NCBI GenBank assembly: GCA_021787175.1
Contig: JAJYMF010000009.1
Location: 1-6,315, forward strand
Origin: Pseudomonadota bacterium
GTDB lineage: Bacteria > Pseudomonadota > Gammaproteobacteria > Xanthomonadales > Rhodanobacteraceae
Direction: 5' to 3'
DNA length: 6,315 nt
The first letter of the stretch is position 1, and every line of letters begins with the position of its first letter. The notes below the pieces were generated by a model. The model did not search any database. It was given only the letters and a program-made list of their open reading frames with translations, and was not told where the DNA came from. Below are positions 1 to 5,918 of this stretch, piece by piece. The position numbers and the translations under genes were made by a program.

Positions 1-64
1 GTTCAACGTAGGGGCGCAGGATACGCGATGCAAGCGTCGCGCCGGATCCCGCACCGCAATCCAT
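1..64 (-). CDS. possible start of a downstream gene, partial at the window edge
   Basis: An ATG at 64 on the minus strand opens a frame that stays open to the window edge, giving 21 codons that begin MDCGAGSGATLASRIL. It lies 35 nt after the yoaA stop on the same strand, so it could be the next gene in the same transcription unit. I see no clear Shine-Dalgarno sequence, and in-frame TTG codons upstream could also serve as starts. The fragment is too short to assign to a family, and in DNA this GC-rich an open frame of this size arises easily by chance. It may be real or simply spacer. Confidence 0.2.
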   Translation of the reverse strand, partial: MDCGAGSGATLASRILRPYVE

Positions 65-99
65 CTGCAACCGCCGGCGCGTACTTCCGAGACACCACG

Positions 100-2055
100 C
101 TACGCGCGCGATGACGCCGCGGCGATCGTCGCGCCTTGTGCGGGATCGGCGAAAAACGCCTGCACGTCGGCCAGCTCGCGCGTGCGCGGCATCGCCGGCA
201 CGCTGGCGAGAAAGATGCGGCCGTAGGGCTTGGTGGTCAGGCGCGGATCGCACAGCATCAGCACGCCGCGGTCGCCGAGATCGCGGATCAGACGGCCGGA
301 GCCCTGCTTGAGCGCGATCACCGCGTTGGGCACCTGCCAGGCCATGAACGGATTGGCGCCCTCGCGGCGCAGCGCGTCGAGGCGCGCCTCCAGCACCGGA
401 TCGTCGGGTGCGGCGAACGGCAGGCGGTCGATCACGACCACGCTGAGCGCGTCGCCGGCCACGTCCACACCTTCCCAGAAGCTGGCCGCGCCCAGCAGCA
501 CGCCGTGGCCGCTGGCGCGAAAGTCCTGCAGCAGCTGGTGGCGCGGCGCGGTGCCCTGCACGAACAGCGGGTACGGCACCCGCGACGGCAGCCACCCCGC
601 GGCCTGCTTCAGCGCGCGGTGCGAGGTGAACAGCAGGAAGGCGCGCCCGCGCGAGGCGGCCAGCACCGGCACGATCGCCTCCAGCATGCGTTCGGTGTAG
701 CGCGCATCGTTGGGATCGGGAAGCTGCGGCGGCAGATAGCACAGCGCCTGGCGGGCGTAGTCGAACGGACTGTCCAGCAGCAGGGTGTCGGGATCGTCGA
801 GGCCGAGCTGGCGCGCGAAATGATCGAAGCGCCCGGCCACGGTCAGCGTCGCCGAGGTGAACACCCACGCCGCGCGGGTGGCCGCGCGCAGCGCGCGCAG
901 CGGCGGCGCGATGTCGAGCGGGGTAGCGTGCAGCACGAAGCCGCGCGCGGATTTCTCGTACCAGCGCACCTCGCGGTCCCGTTCGCCGGCGCGCAGCCGC
1001 GCCAGACGTTCGTCGAGCAGGCTGGCGCGCTCGTGCGCCGCGGCCAGTCCGCGCGAGCGCTCGGCCTGCAGGGCCAGCGCGCCGGCCAGTCCGTCCAGCG
1101 CTCCGGCGACGGCGTCCAGCGCGGCGCGCACGTCGTCGCGATCCTCGATCTGCGCCAGCGTGCCGCGTTCGGGCAGCGCATCGAGCGCCAGACGCGCGCG
1201 CCGCAGCGCATCCTCGAGCGCCTCGACCGGCGCCACCAGCGCCGACAGCGCACCGCTGACGCCGGCGCACTCGGCCAGCGCGTCCTGCGCCAGATCGCCC
1301 AGCTGGCGCATGCTGACGTGCTGCGAGAAGAACTCGCCGGCCAGCTCGGGCAGCTGGTGCGCCTCGTCGAGGATGATGGCGTCCGCGCCCGGCAGCAGAT
1401 CGCCGAAGCCTTCCTGCTTCAGCGCCAGGTCGGCCAGCAGCAGGTGATGATTGACCACCACCACGTCGGCCTCCTGCGCCTCGCGCCGCGCCTTGACCAC
1501 GAAGCAGTCCTCGAAGTGCGCGCAAGCGCCGCCGAGGCAGTTCTCGGTGGTCGAAGTGACGCGCGGCCACAGCGGCGACTCCTCGGGGATCGCGACCACC
1601 TCGCCGCGATCGCCGCGCAGCGTGCGCGCGGCCCATTCGCGCAGCGCCGCCAGCTGGCCGACCTGCTCGCGGCTGCCGAGGCGGCCGTCCTGCACGGTCT
1701 GCTCGAGGCGATGCCGGCACAGGTAATTGGCGCGACCCTTCAGCAGCGTCGCGCGCACGCGCGAACCCAGCACCGCGCGCACCCGCGGCAGGTCGCGATG
1801 GAACAGCTGATCCTGCAGCGTCTTGGTGCCGGTGGAGACGATCACCCGGCGCCCGGACAGCAGCGCCGGCACCAGATAGGCATAGGTCTTGCCGGTGCCG
1901 GTGCCGGCCTCGGCGATCAGCGTGGTGCGCTCGGCCAGCGCCTCCTCCACCGCCGCCGCCATCGCCTGCTGCGCGGCACGCGGCGCGAAGTGGGGCACCT
2001 CGCGCGTGAACGGTCCCTCGGGGCCCAGCAGCCCGGCGCTGTCGTCTTGCGTCAT
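100..2055 (-). CDS. yoaA: YoaA-type XPD-like Fe-S ATP-dependent DNA helicase
   Basis: This is a superfamily 2, XPD/DinG-type cytoplasmic DNA helicase of 651 aa, close to the roughly 636 aa of E. coli YoaA. Motifs visible in order: Walker A (EAGTGTGKT, residues 49-57), motif Ia (STGTKTLQDQL, 74-84), four cysteines placed as Fe-S cluster ligands (C113, C173, C178, C184), VNHH (201-204), Walker B DEAH (230-233), TSATL (400-404), motif V (GAASFWEGVD, 522-531) and motif VI (QGSGRLIRD, 584-592). All catalytic motifs are present. E. coli YoaA is known to work in replication-fork repair with the HolC clamp-loader subunit. The ATG at 2055 was chosen because family similarity begins there (MTQDDS..., then a basic-aromatic motif and a QQ pair before Walker A). 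The in-frame extension up to 2658 only translates repeats. There is no strong ribosome binding site. The stop is TAG at 102-100. DinG is the alternative name, but length and N-terminus fit YoaA better. Confidence 0.95.
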   Translation of the reverse strand: MTQDDSAGLLGPEGPFTREVPHFAPRAAQQAMAAAVEEALAERTTLIAEAGTGTGKTYAYLVPALLSGRRVIVSTGTKTLQDQLFHRDLPRVRAVLGSRVRATLLKGRANYLCRHRLEQTVQDGRLGSREQVGQLAALREWAARTLRGDRGEVVAIPEESPLWPRVTSTTENCLGGACAHFEDCFVVKARREAQEADVVVVNHHLLLADLALKQEGFGDLLPGADAIILDEAHQLPELAGEFFSQHVSMRQLGDLAQDALAECAGVSGALSALVAPVEALEDALRRARLALDALPERGTLAQIEDRDDVRAALDAVAGALDGLAGALALQAERSRGLAAAHERASLLDERLARLRAGERDREVRWYEKSARGFVLHATPLDIAPPLRALRAATRAAWVFTSATLTVAGRFDHFARQLGLDDPDTLLLDSPFDYARQALCYLPPQLPDPNDARYTERMLEAIVPVLAASRGRAFLLFTSHRALKQAAGWLPSRVPYPLFVQGTAPRHQLLQDFRASGHGVLLGAASFWEGVDVAGDALSVVVIDRLPFAAPDDPVLEARLDALRREGANPFMAWQVPNAVIALKQGSGRLIRDLGDRGVLMLCDPRLTTKPYGRIFLASVPAMPRTRELADVQAFFADPAQGATIAAASSRA

Positions 2056-2187
2056 CGCCGCAGTATCGCCGAGCGCGGCGGGCACGGCGAGCGCGGGCAG
2101 TGCGCTGAAGCAGGATGAACAGGCCATCGGCACCGTGCCTCCCTGCGCCGGTGTCACCAGCCACGCCATCCCTGACGCGGCGTTCGT

Positions 2188-2203
2188 GGGCGCGAGAGCG
2201 CCC
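2188..2203. repeat. perfect hairpin with a GAGA tetraloop at the left edge of the repeat cluster
   Basis: GGGCGC (2188-2193) and GCGCCC (2198-2203) form a perfect 6-bp stem closed by GAGA, a GNRA-type tetraloop when read on the plus strand. No T-run follows on either strand, so it is not a standard intrinsic terminator. It sits immediately before the first 34-nt repeat unit and may mark the edge of the repetitive insertion. A role in transcript stability upstream of yoaA is possible but is inference. Confidence 0.55.
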
Positions 2204-2209
2204 CCCTCA

Positions 2210-2311
2210 CCCTTCGCTGCGCTCGGTATCTCGCGACGCCAGACCCTTCGCTGCGCCCGGCGTTTCGCGACCACAGACTCTTCGCTGCGCTCGGCAACTT
2301 CGTTGTCATCC
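2210..2311. repeat. three tandem 34-nt units carrying decayed copies of the hairpin element
   Basis: Units lie at 2210-2243, 2244-2277 and 2278-2311. The first two agree at 28 of 34 positions. The third matches well only in its first half, around the core TTCGCTGCGCTCGG. The core contains the minus-strand GC-GCA-GC inner hairpin and GA mismatch of the larger family, but the outer stem is no longer paired. These look like older, degenerate copies. The third unit runs into the intact inverted copy that follows. Confidence 0.7.
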
Positions 2312-2337
2312 TGAGGCCGCAGGCCGAAGGATCTGAC
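2305..2337 (+). repeat. intact hairpin repeat, copy D (GCA-loop strand on plus)
   Basis: Outer arms ATCCT (2308-2312) and AGGAT (2328-2332) pair perfectly. They are followed by a GA facing GA tandem mismatch, inner arms GGCC (2315-2318) and GGCC (2322-2325), and a GCA loop (2319-2321). A further GTC (2305-2307) can pair with GAC (2335-2337) across a 2-nt bulge. Its orientation is opposite to the neighbouring copies. The GA mismatches occur only on the plus strand; the minus strand would carry TC facing TC, so the fold is expected to be strand-biased. Confidence 0.8.
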
Positions 2338-2369
2338 GGACGACGGGCATCCCGCTGCATGGCCGGCCG

Positions 2370-2467
2370 GGGTGACCCGGCAGGCCAGATGCTTCGCTGC
2401 GCTCGGCATGACAAGAACCTGGGTGACCCGGCAGGCCAGATGCTTCGCTGCGCTCAGCATGACAAGA
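2370..2467 (-). repeat. two near-identical 47-bp direct repeats at 51-bp period, each with a hairpin copy (E and F)
   Basis: Units 2370-2416 and 2421-2467 agree at 46 of 47 positions, separated by 4 nt. Each starts GGGTGACCCGGCAGGCC and ends CATGACAAGA. Inside, on the minus strand, 2460-2440 forms a perfect hairpin: outer arms ATGCT and AGCAT, tandem GA mismatch, GC/GC inner stem, GCA loop. The only difference between the units falls in this outer stem and breaks one pair in the left copy (ATGCC against AGCAT). The high identity points to a recent duplication. Confidence 0.85.
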
Positions 2468-2470
2468 CAG

Positions 2471-2499
2471 TTGCTGAGGGCGCAGCCCCGAAGGATCAC
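2471..2499 (+). repeat. divergent hairpin repeat, copy G
   Basis: Inner arms GGGC and GCCC flank the same GCA loop and are preceded by GA, with CGA on the far side (one extra base). The outer arm on the right is AGGAT as in copy D; the left arm is TTGCT and pairs only partly. The inner stem differs from copy D by a compensatory pair change (GGCC/GGCC against GGGC/GCCC). It has the same orientation as D and is inverted relative to E and F. Confidence 0.6.
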
Positions 2500-2515
2500 C
2501 TCGATCTGTGCGGCC

Positions 2516-2536
2516 ACGCTGAGCGCAGCGAAGCAT
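2516..2536 (+). repeat. hairpin repeat, copy H, right edge of the cluster
   Basis: This is the inverted counterpart of copies E and F on the plus strand. Outer arms ACGCT and AGCAT pair with one mismatch, with tandem GA mismatches, GC/GC inner stem and a GCA loop. With F it makes an inverted pair about 55 bp apart, an arrangement reminiscent of REP/BIME pairs. Confidence 0.7.
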
Positions 2537-2550
2537 CTCGAGCGCCACGC

Positions 2551-2565
2551 CCGCGGAGACCGCGG
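2551..2565. repeat. GC-rich inverted repeat downstream of the lipoprotein gene
   Basis: CCGCGG (2551-2556), an AGA loop (2557-2559) and CCGCGG (2560-2565) form a perfect 6-bp stem about 50 nt past the lipoprotein stop on the minus strand. It is placed where a terminator would be, but no T-run follows, so intrinsic termination is not supported. It might act as a 3' end stabiliser or pause site. Confidence 0.35.
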
Positions 2566-2614
2566 TGCCTCGCCCCTCCCCCGACCGGCCTGCTGCCGCT
2601 CGCGCCGCGCCGCC

Positions 2615-3184
2615 TCACATCCGCGGCGGGCCCCTGACCTTGCACGCGGCCAGCGCATCGCGGGCCTGGGCCACGCCGTTGTCCTTGTCGGCGCCGGTGC
2701 CAGTCAGCCGGCGCATTTCGAGCACGGTCTGCCAGTTGCGCGCGCACAGCGCACCGACCCTGGGGCCGAGCGCCCACGAGCGCTGCGCGAGCGTTTCGGC
2801 CTGCGCCCACCGCGCCAGCGCGACGGCGACTTCGGCGCGGTCCTGCAGCACGTCGGGGGCGTGCGGATCGAGCGTGAGCGCCTGATCCAGCGCCGTCGCC
2901 GCGGCGTGCCAGTGGCCGGCGATCTCGTCGGCTCTGGCGTGATCGAGCAGGGCCTGCACACCGGGCGGACGCAGCGGAACGACGTTGACGACGGAGCCGT
3001 CGTGCGCACCGGCGGCGCGGATCGCCGCGATCAGCGCCGCGGTCGAGATCGGCTCAGGCGCGGGCGCCGCGGTCTGCGGCGGCGCGCCGGCGCAGCCGGC
3101 CAGCGCCGCGCTCAGTGCGGCGGCGGCGAGGACGCGGCGGGCGCGGGGCTGCCGCCGGTGAAGATGGATTTGAGTTCCTGCCAC
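2615..3184 (-). CDS. TPR-repeat outer-membrane lipoprotein overlapping mrcB, candidate PBP1B activator (LpoP-like)
   Basis: The 189-aa product has a basic N-region (HRRQPRARR, 9-17), a hydrophobic stretch (18-30) and a lipobox LAGC, placing the lipidated cysteine at residue 31. Residues after it are Ala-Gly, not Asp, which favours sorting to the outer membrane. A short Pro/Ala-rich linker (34-46) follows. Residues about 78-146 read as two TPR-like helical pairs (AGHWHAAATALDQALTLDP, then ARWAQAETLAQRSWALGP). The frame contains no ATG that would place the signal peptide at the N-terminus; GTG at 3184 is the nearest credible start. It overlaps the mrcB 3' end by 73 nt and lacks a clear Shine-Dalgarno sequence, so translational coupling to mrcB is likely. 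The stop is TGA at 2617-2615. Pseudomonas LpoP is known as a TPR lipoprotein activator of PBP1B. The same role here is inferred from architecture and position, not from sequence similarity I could test. Confidence 0.82.
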   Translation of the reverse strand: MAGTQIHLHRRQPRARRVLAAAALSAALAGCAGAPPQTAAPAPEPISTAALIAAIRAAGAHDGSVVNVVPLRPPGVQALLDHARADEIAGHWHAAATALDQALTLDPHAPDVLQDRAEVAVALARWAQAETLAQRSWALGPRVGALCARNWQTVLEMRRLTGTGADKDNGVAQARDALAACKVRGPPRM

Positions 3185-5454
3185 AGGCAATGGTCTTCGT
3201 CGGTGGGCGCCGAGCCGGGAATGAAGGGCAGCTGGCGGGCGCCGGGACAGACGGGCTCGGTCAGATGTCCGCTGGTGGGGTCGATCCAGGCCAGTTGCAA
3301 GCCCGCCGGCACCGGCGGCAGCGCCCGCGTCGGCAGCTTCTCGAACAGACGCATCCACACCCTGAGCGCGCCGGTCGCACCCCACAGCGGCGTCGGCTTG
3401 TTGTCGTCGCGGCCCACCCAGACCACCGCCAGCTGGCGGCCGGTGAAGCCGGCGAACCAGCTGTCGCGCTGGTTTTCACTGGTGCCGGTCTTGCCGGCGG
3501 CGTGCAGCCAGGCCAGCGGGCTCTGCGCCAGCGCCGCTGCGGTGCCCTCCACCGCCACCTGCTGCAGGGCGTAAGTGACCAGCCGCGCCGGCAATTGGTA
3601 TTCGCCGGGACCGGGCTGCACCTCGTAGCGCTTGAGCAGTTTGGCGTGGGCGTCGAGCACGCCGCGCACCGCGATCAGCGGCAGCGCGTGGCCGTCGGCG
3701 GCGAAGTACTGGTACATCTGCGCCAGCTGGAACGGCGCCAGATCCTGCGCGCCGAGGATCAGCGAGGGATTGGGGTTGACGTCCGTGAGCCCGAAGGATT
3801 CGAGCAGCCGCACCACGCGCGGCAGGCCGACGGCCAGCCCCAGCCGCACGCTGGCGATATTCCACGAATGTGCCAGTGCATCGACCAGCGGCACCATCCC
3901 GTGCGACTGGTGATCGTCATTCTGCGGCGTCCACACGGTGCCGTTGCGCTGCGGGATGCTCAGCGGGCTGTCGTCGAGCAGGGTCGCCAGCGTCCACTGC
4001 TGCGGCTGCGCCAGCGCCACCAGATACACGAACGGCTTGATCGTCGAGCCGACCTGGCGACGCGCGTCCAGCGCGCGGTTGAAGCCGGGCGCGCCCGGAT
4101 CGCGGCCGCCAACCAGCGCCAGCACCTGGCCGTTGTGCGCGTCGGTGACCACCACCGCGCCCTGCAGCGGCGCACCGCGCGGGCCGAGGCCGTCGAGCGT
4201 CTGCGCCAGCGCCTGCTCGGCGTCGAGCTGGGTGGCGGGATCGAGGGTGGTGTACACCGCCAGCCCGCCGCCGCGCAGCTGGTCGGAGCTGAAGTCCTGC
4301 GCCAGCTGCCGGCGCACCAGATCCATGAAGGCAGGGAATCGGTCGCGCGGCAGCCGCGCATCGGGATTGATCGCCAGCGGCGCGGCCTGCGCCCGCTGCA
4401 TCTCGGAAACGCTGATCAAGCCGGTGGCGTTGAACTCGGTCAGCACCTCGTTGCGGCGCGCCAGCGCGCGCTCGGGATAGCGGCGCGGGTCGTAGTAGCT
4501 GGGCCCGCGCACCAGGCCGACCAGCAGCGCGATGTCCTGCGTCTGCAGCGTCTGCAGCGGACGTCCGAAATAGAACTTGCTGGCGGCGGCGAAGCCATGC
4601 ACCGCCTGGCCACCCTGCTGGCCCAGGAACACCTCGTTGACGTAGGCGTCGAGGATGCGCGCACGGCTGTAGTGCGCGGTGATCAACACCGACAGCAGCG
4701 CCTCGTTGAACTTGCGCACGTAGTTCTGGTTGCGGTCGAGGAACAGGTCGCGCACCAGCTGCTGGGTCAGCGTCGAGCCGCCCTGCACCACGTGGCCGGC
4801 GCGCAGGTTGGCGAAAAAGGCCCGCGCGATGCCGGTGAAGTCGATGCCGATGTGGTGGCCGAAGTCGCGGTCCTCGACCGCCTGCAGCCCGCTGATCAGC
4901 AGCGGCGGCAGCTGGTCGAGCTTGACCACCTCGCGCTCTTCCTGCTCGGCACCGTAGAGCGTGGCGATGCGCGCGGGATCGAGGTGCCAGGCCTTCAGCG
5001 GGCGCCGCGCGGTGAGATCGGTCAACGAGCTGACCGCGCCGCCGGACAGCGTCAATCGCACCCGCCGCGGCAGCTCGCCGCCGTCGGGATCGGCGTAGCC
5101 GCGCGAGGCGATCACGAAGGCATTCGCGCCGGCCGGGCTCCAGCTGCCGGGTACGCGCGCGTCGCTGACCGGCTGGTAGCCGGCAAAGGCCAGCTCGGTG
5201 CGCAGGGTGTCGGCATTCATCGGCTCGCCGGGGGCCAGCGGCAGTGGTCGCGCATAGACGCGCGTCGGCTGGCTGAACACCAGATCGCCGAAGCGCTCCT
5301 GCACGCGCCGGTCCAGCAGCATCGTGTACGGAATCAGAAACCCGCAGGCGAGGCCGCAGCCGAGCCAGAACGGCCAGCGCAGTACCGGCCAGGCGGTGCG
5401 AAACGCCGCCGCGAAGCGCGCGGGCAGCGAGGGACGGGGGTCGGATGCGGGCAT
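3112..5454 (-). CDS. mrcB: penicillin-binding protein 1B, bifunctional peptidoglycan glycosyltransferase/transpeptidase
   Basis: This class A PBP is 780 aa (E. coli PBP1B is 844). It polymerises lipid II into glycan strands and cross-links the peptides in the periplasm, anchored in the inner membrane. A short cytoplasmic tail precedes one membrane segment (about 24-46). A UB2H docking domain follows at about 60-145. The GT51 domain shows EDRDFGHHIGID (194-205, catalytic E194), QGGSTLTQQL (224-233), RKFNE (248-252, second Glu at 251), RILDAYVNEVFLG (266-278) and RRNEVL (333-338). The transpeptidase domain shows STIK (470-473, nucleophile S470), SWN (530-532) and KTGTS (655-659). C736 and C756 near the C-terminus could form a disulfide. 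All catalytic motifs are intact. ATG 5454 is chosen; ATG 5511 would add 19 basic residues and cannot be excluded, and neither has a good ribosome binding site. The frame remains open further up to 5709 but looks non-coding. The stop TGA at 3114 lies inside the next gene. Confidence 0.95.
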   Translation of the reverse strand: MPASDPRPSLPARFAAAFRTAWPVLRWPFWLGCGLACGFLIPYTMLLDRRVQERFGDLVFSQPTRVYARPLPLAPGEPMNADTLRTELAFAGYQPVSDARVPGSWSPAGANAFVIASRGYADPDGGELPRRVRLTLSGGAVSSLTDLTARRPLKAWHLDPARIATLYGAEQEEREVVKLDQLPPLLISGLQAVEDRDFGHHIGIDFTGIARAFFANLRAGHVVQGGSTLTQQLVRDLFLDRNQNYVRKFNEALLSVLITAHYSRARILDAYVNEVFLGQQGGQAVHGFAAASKFYFGRPLQTLQTQDIALLVGLVRGPSYYDPRRYPERALARRNEVLTEFNATGLISVSEMQRAQAAPLAINPDARLPRDRFPAFMDLVRRQLAQDFSSDQLRGGGLAVYTTLDPATQLDAEQALAQTLDGLGPRGAPLQGAVVVTDAHNGQVLALVGGRDPGAPGFNRALDARRQVGSTIKPFVYLVALAQPQQWTLATLLDDSPLSIPQRNGTVWTPQNDDHQSHGMVPLVDALAHSWNIASVRLGLAVGLPRVVRLLESFGLTDVNPNPSLILGAQDLAPFQLAQMYQYFAADGHALPLIAVRGVLDAHAKLLKRYEVQPGPGEYQLPARLVTYALQQVAVEGTAAALAQSPLAWLHAAGKTGTSENQRDSWFAGFTGRQLAVVWVGRDDNKPTPLWGATGALRVWMRLFEKLPTRALPPVPAGLQLAWIDPTSGHLTEPVCPGARQLPFIPGSAPTDEDHCLWQELKSIFTGGSPAPAASSPPPH

Positions 5455-5688
5455 CGCGCTACTGTGCCGCGCGCGCCGGAGCCGCGCCAGAGGCCGCGGC
5501 GCAAAATTCATGTGCGGGTCACGGATCGGGCCGCGAATCGGCCGCAGGCAAGTGCCCGGGCGGCAAGGAGCGGAGCGATGCGCCCCCCGCCGCGGGAGGT
5601 GGCTATTGCGGCCGGTCTGTTCGACCATGGGGCATGGCCCCCACGGCATCGCGTGGCTGGCATCGCCGCTCCGCAGGATCACCGCTAC

Positions 5689-5710
5689 GCCCTCGCAGGG
5701 CTTGCGCAAG
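5689..5710. repeat. adjacent triloop hairpin and 10-bp palindrome in the mrcB leader
   Basis: GCCCT (5689-5693), CGC loop and AGGGC (5697-5701) form a perfect hairpin. It shares base 5701 with the perfect palindrome CTTGCGCAAG (5701-5710). The site lies about 240 bp upstream of the chosen mrcB start. A protein-binding site or leader structure is possible; short palindromes are common in GC-rich DNA, so significance is uncertain. Confidence 0.4.
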
Positions 5711-5790
5711 GGCTCACCGGCAAGCGACTACGGGACGGACTCCACCAATTTGCAAATCTTTTCCGCCGCCCGGTGCAATCCGATGTCTAG

Positions 5791-5810
5791 TTCGGCATGA
5801 ACCTGCCGAA
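5791..5810. repeat. 7-bp perfect inverted repeat, possible operator
   Basis: TTCGGCA (5791-5797) and TGCCGAA (5804-5810) are perfect inverted repeats separated by 6 nt. They lie in the AT-richer part of the divergent region, about 110 bp before the GTG of the plus-strand gene. Arm length and spacing would suit a dimeric regulator; no T-run follows, so it is not a terminator. No specific regulator is recognised. Confidence 0.35.
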
Positions 5811-5904
5811 GTGCTGGAGAACTCCGGCCATAGCTTCACGAGCTTCTCAGCCGCGGACGGCGTTGCACAACCATGGAGCGGCCCTCAATTGGCGCTGTAC
5901 TCCT

Positions 5905-5912
5905 GAAAGGAA
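5905..5912 (+). promoter_or_regulatory. ribosome binding site that fixes the GTG start at 5919
   Basis: GAAAGGAA is a strong Shine-Dalgarno match ending 6 nt before GTG 5919. It is the clearest ribosome binding site in the window and supports the non-ATG start over the later in-frame ATGs at 5976 and 6009. Confidence 0.7.
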
Positions 5913-5918
5913 CCTGAG

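Larger units (their letters stand above)
2056..2614. other. 559-bp non-coding spacer between yoaA and the lipoprotein gene
   Basis: This is the long gap between two minus-strand genes. Positions 2056-2187 hold nothing I recognise apart from the immediate yoaA leader, which lacks a convincing Shine-Dalgarno or sigma-70 promoter. Positions 2188-2540 are filled with short hairpin repeats. Positions 2541-2614 contain one GC-rich inverted repeat next to the lipoprotein stop. Reading frames are open here on both strands, but they translate the repeats into low-complexity peptides (minus strand CHAERSEASGLP, plus strand RCFAALSMT) and look non-coding. Confidence 0.8.
5455..5918. promoter_or_regulatory. 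divergent intergenic region between mrcB and the plus-strand membrane gene
   Basis: This 464-bp gap must hold the promoters for both divergent genes. GC falls from the high level typical of the window to about 50% by hand count over 5741-5800. For mrcB, TTGCAA at 5755-5750 on the minus strand is a possible -35 but lacks a convincing -10. For the plus-strand gene, TTGCAC (5863-5868) followed after 16 nt by TCAATT (5885-5890) is a weak possible sigma-70 pair. Several small inverted repeats occur: CCACG/CGTGG at 5641-5656, nested palindromes at 5689-5710, and TTCGGCA/TGCCGAA at 5791-5810. I recognise no known riboswitch or small RNA. Confidence 0.5.

Noticed and set aside
24..41. Imperfect 18-bp palindrome after yoaA, considered as a terminator
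   Set aside because: Only 14 of 18 positions are symmetric, the central loop would be too small, and no T-run follows on the minus strand.
136..2118. 660-codon plus-strand open frame antisense to yoaA
   Set aside because: Its translation is rich in Arg, Gln, His and Ala without domains. It mirrors the yoaA coding frame, a usual artefact of strong third-position GC.
2188..2540. Possible CRISPR array
   Set aside because: Repeat units differ in length, orientation and sequence, and there are no uniform unique spacers or adjacent cas genes.
2372..3574. 400-codon plus-strand open frame starting in the repeats
   Set aside because: It begins with repeat translation (RCFAALGMT type) and then runs antisense to the lipoprotein gene and mrcB.
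5455..5709. Upstream extension of the mrcB frame to an ATG at 5709
   Set aside because: The extra residues are Arg/Pro/Cys-rich with no PBP1B similarity, and the membrane anchor already lies close to the start at 5454 or 5511.
3115..5790. 891-codon plus-strand open frame antisense to mrcB
   Set aside because: Same artefact: it shadows a PBP1B gene with every catalytic motif intact, and the translation has no recognisable protein features.
5780..5918. Possible c-di-GMP riboswitch ahead of the membrane gene
   Set aside because: I could not find the conserved core words of the known c-di-GMP classes; only unrelated small inverted repeats are present.
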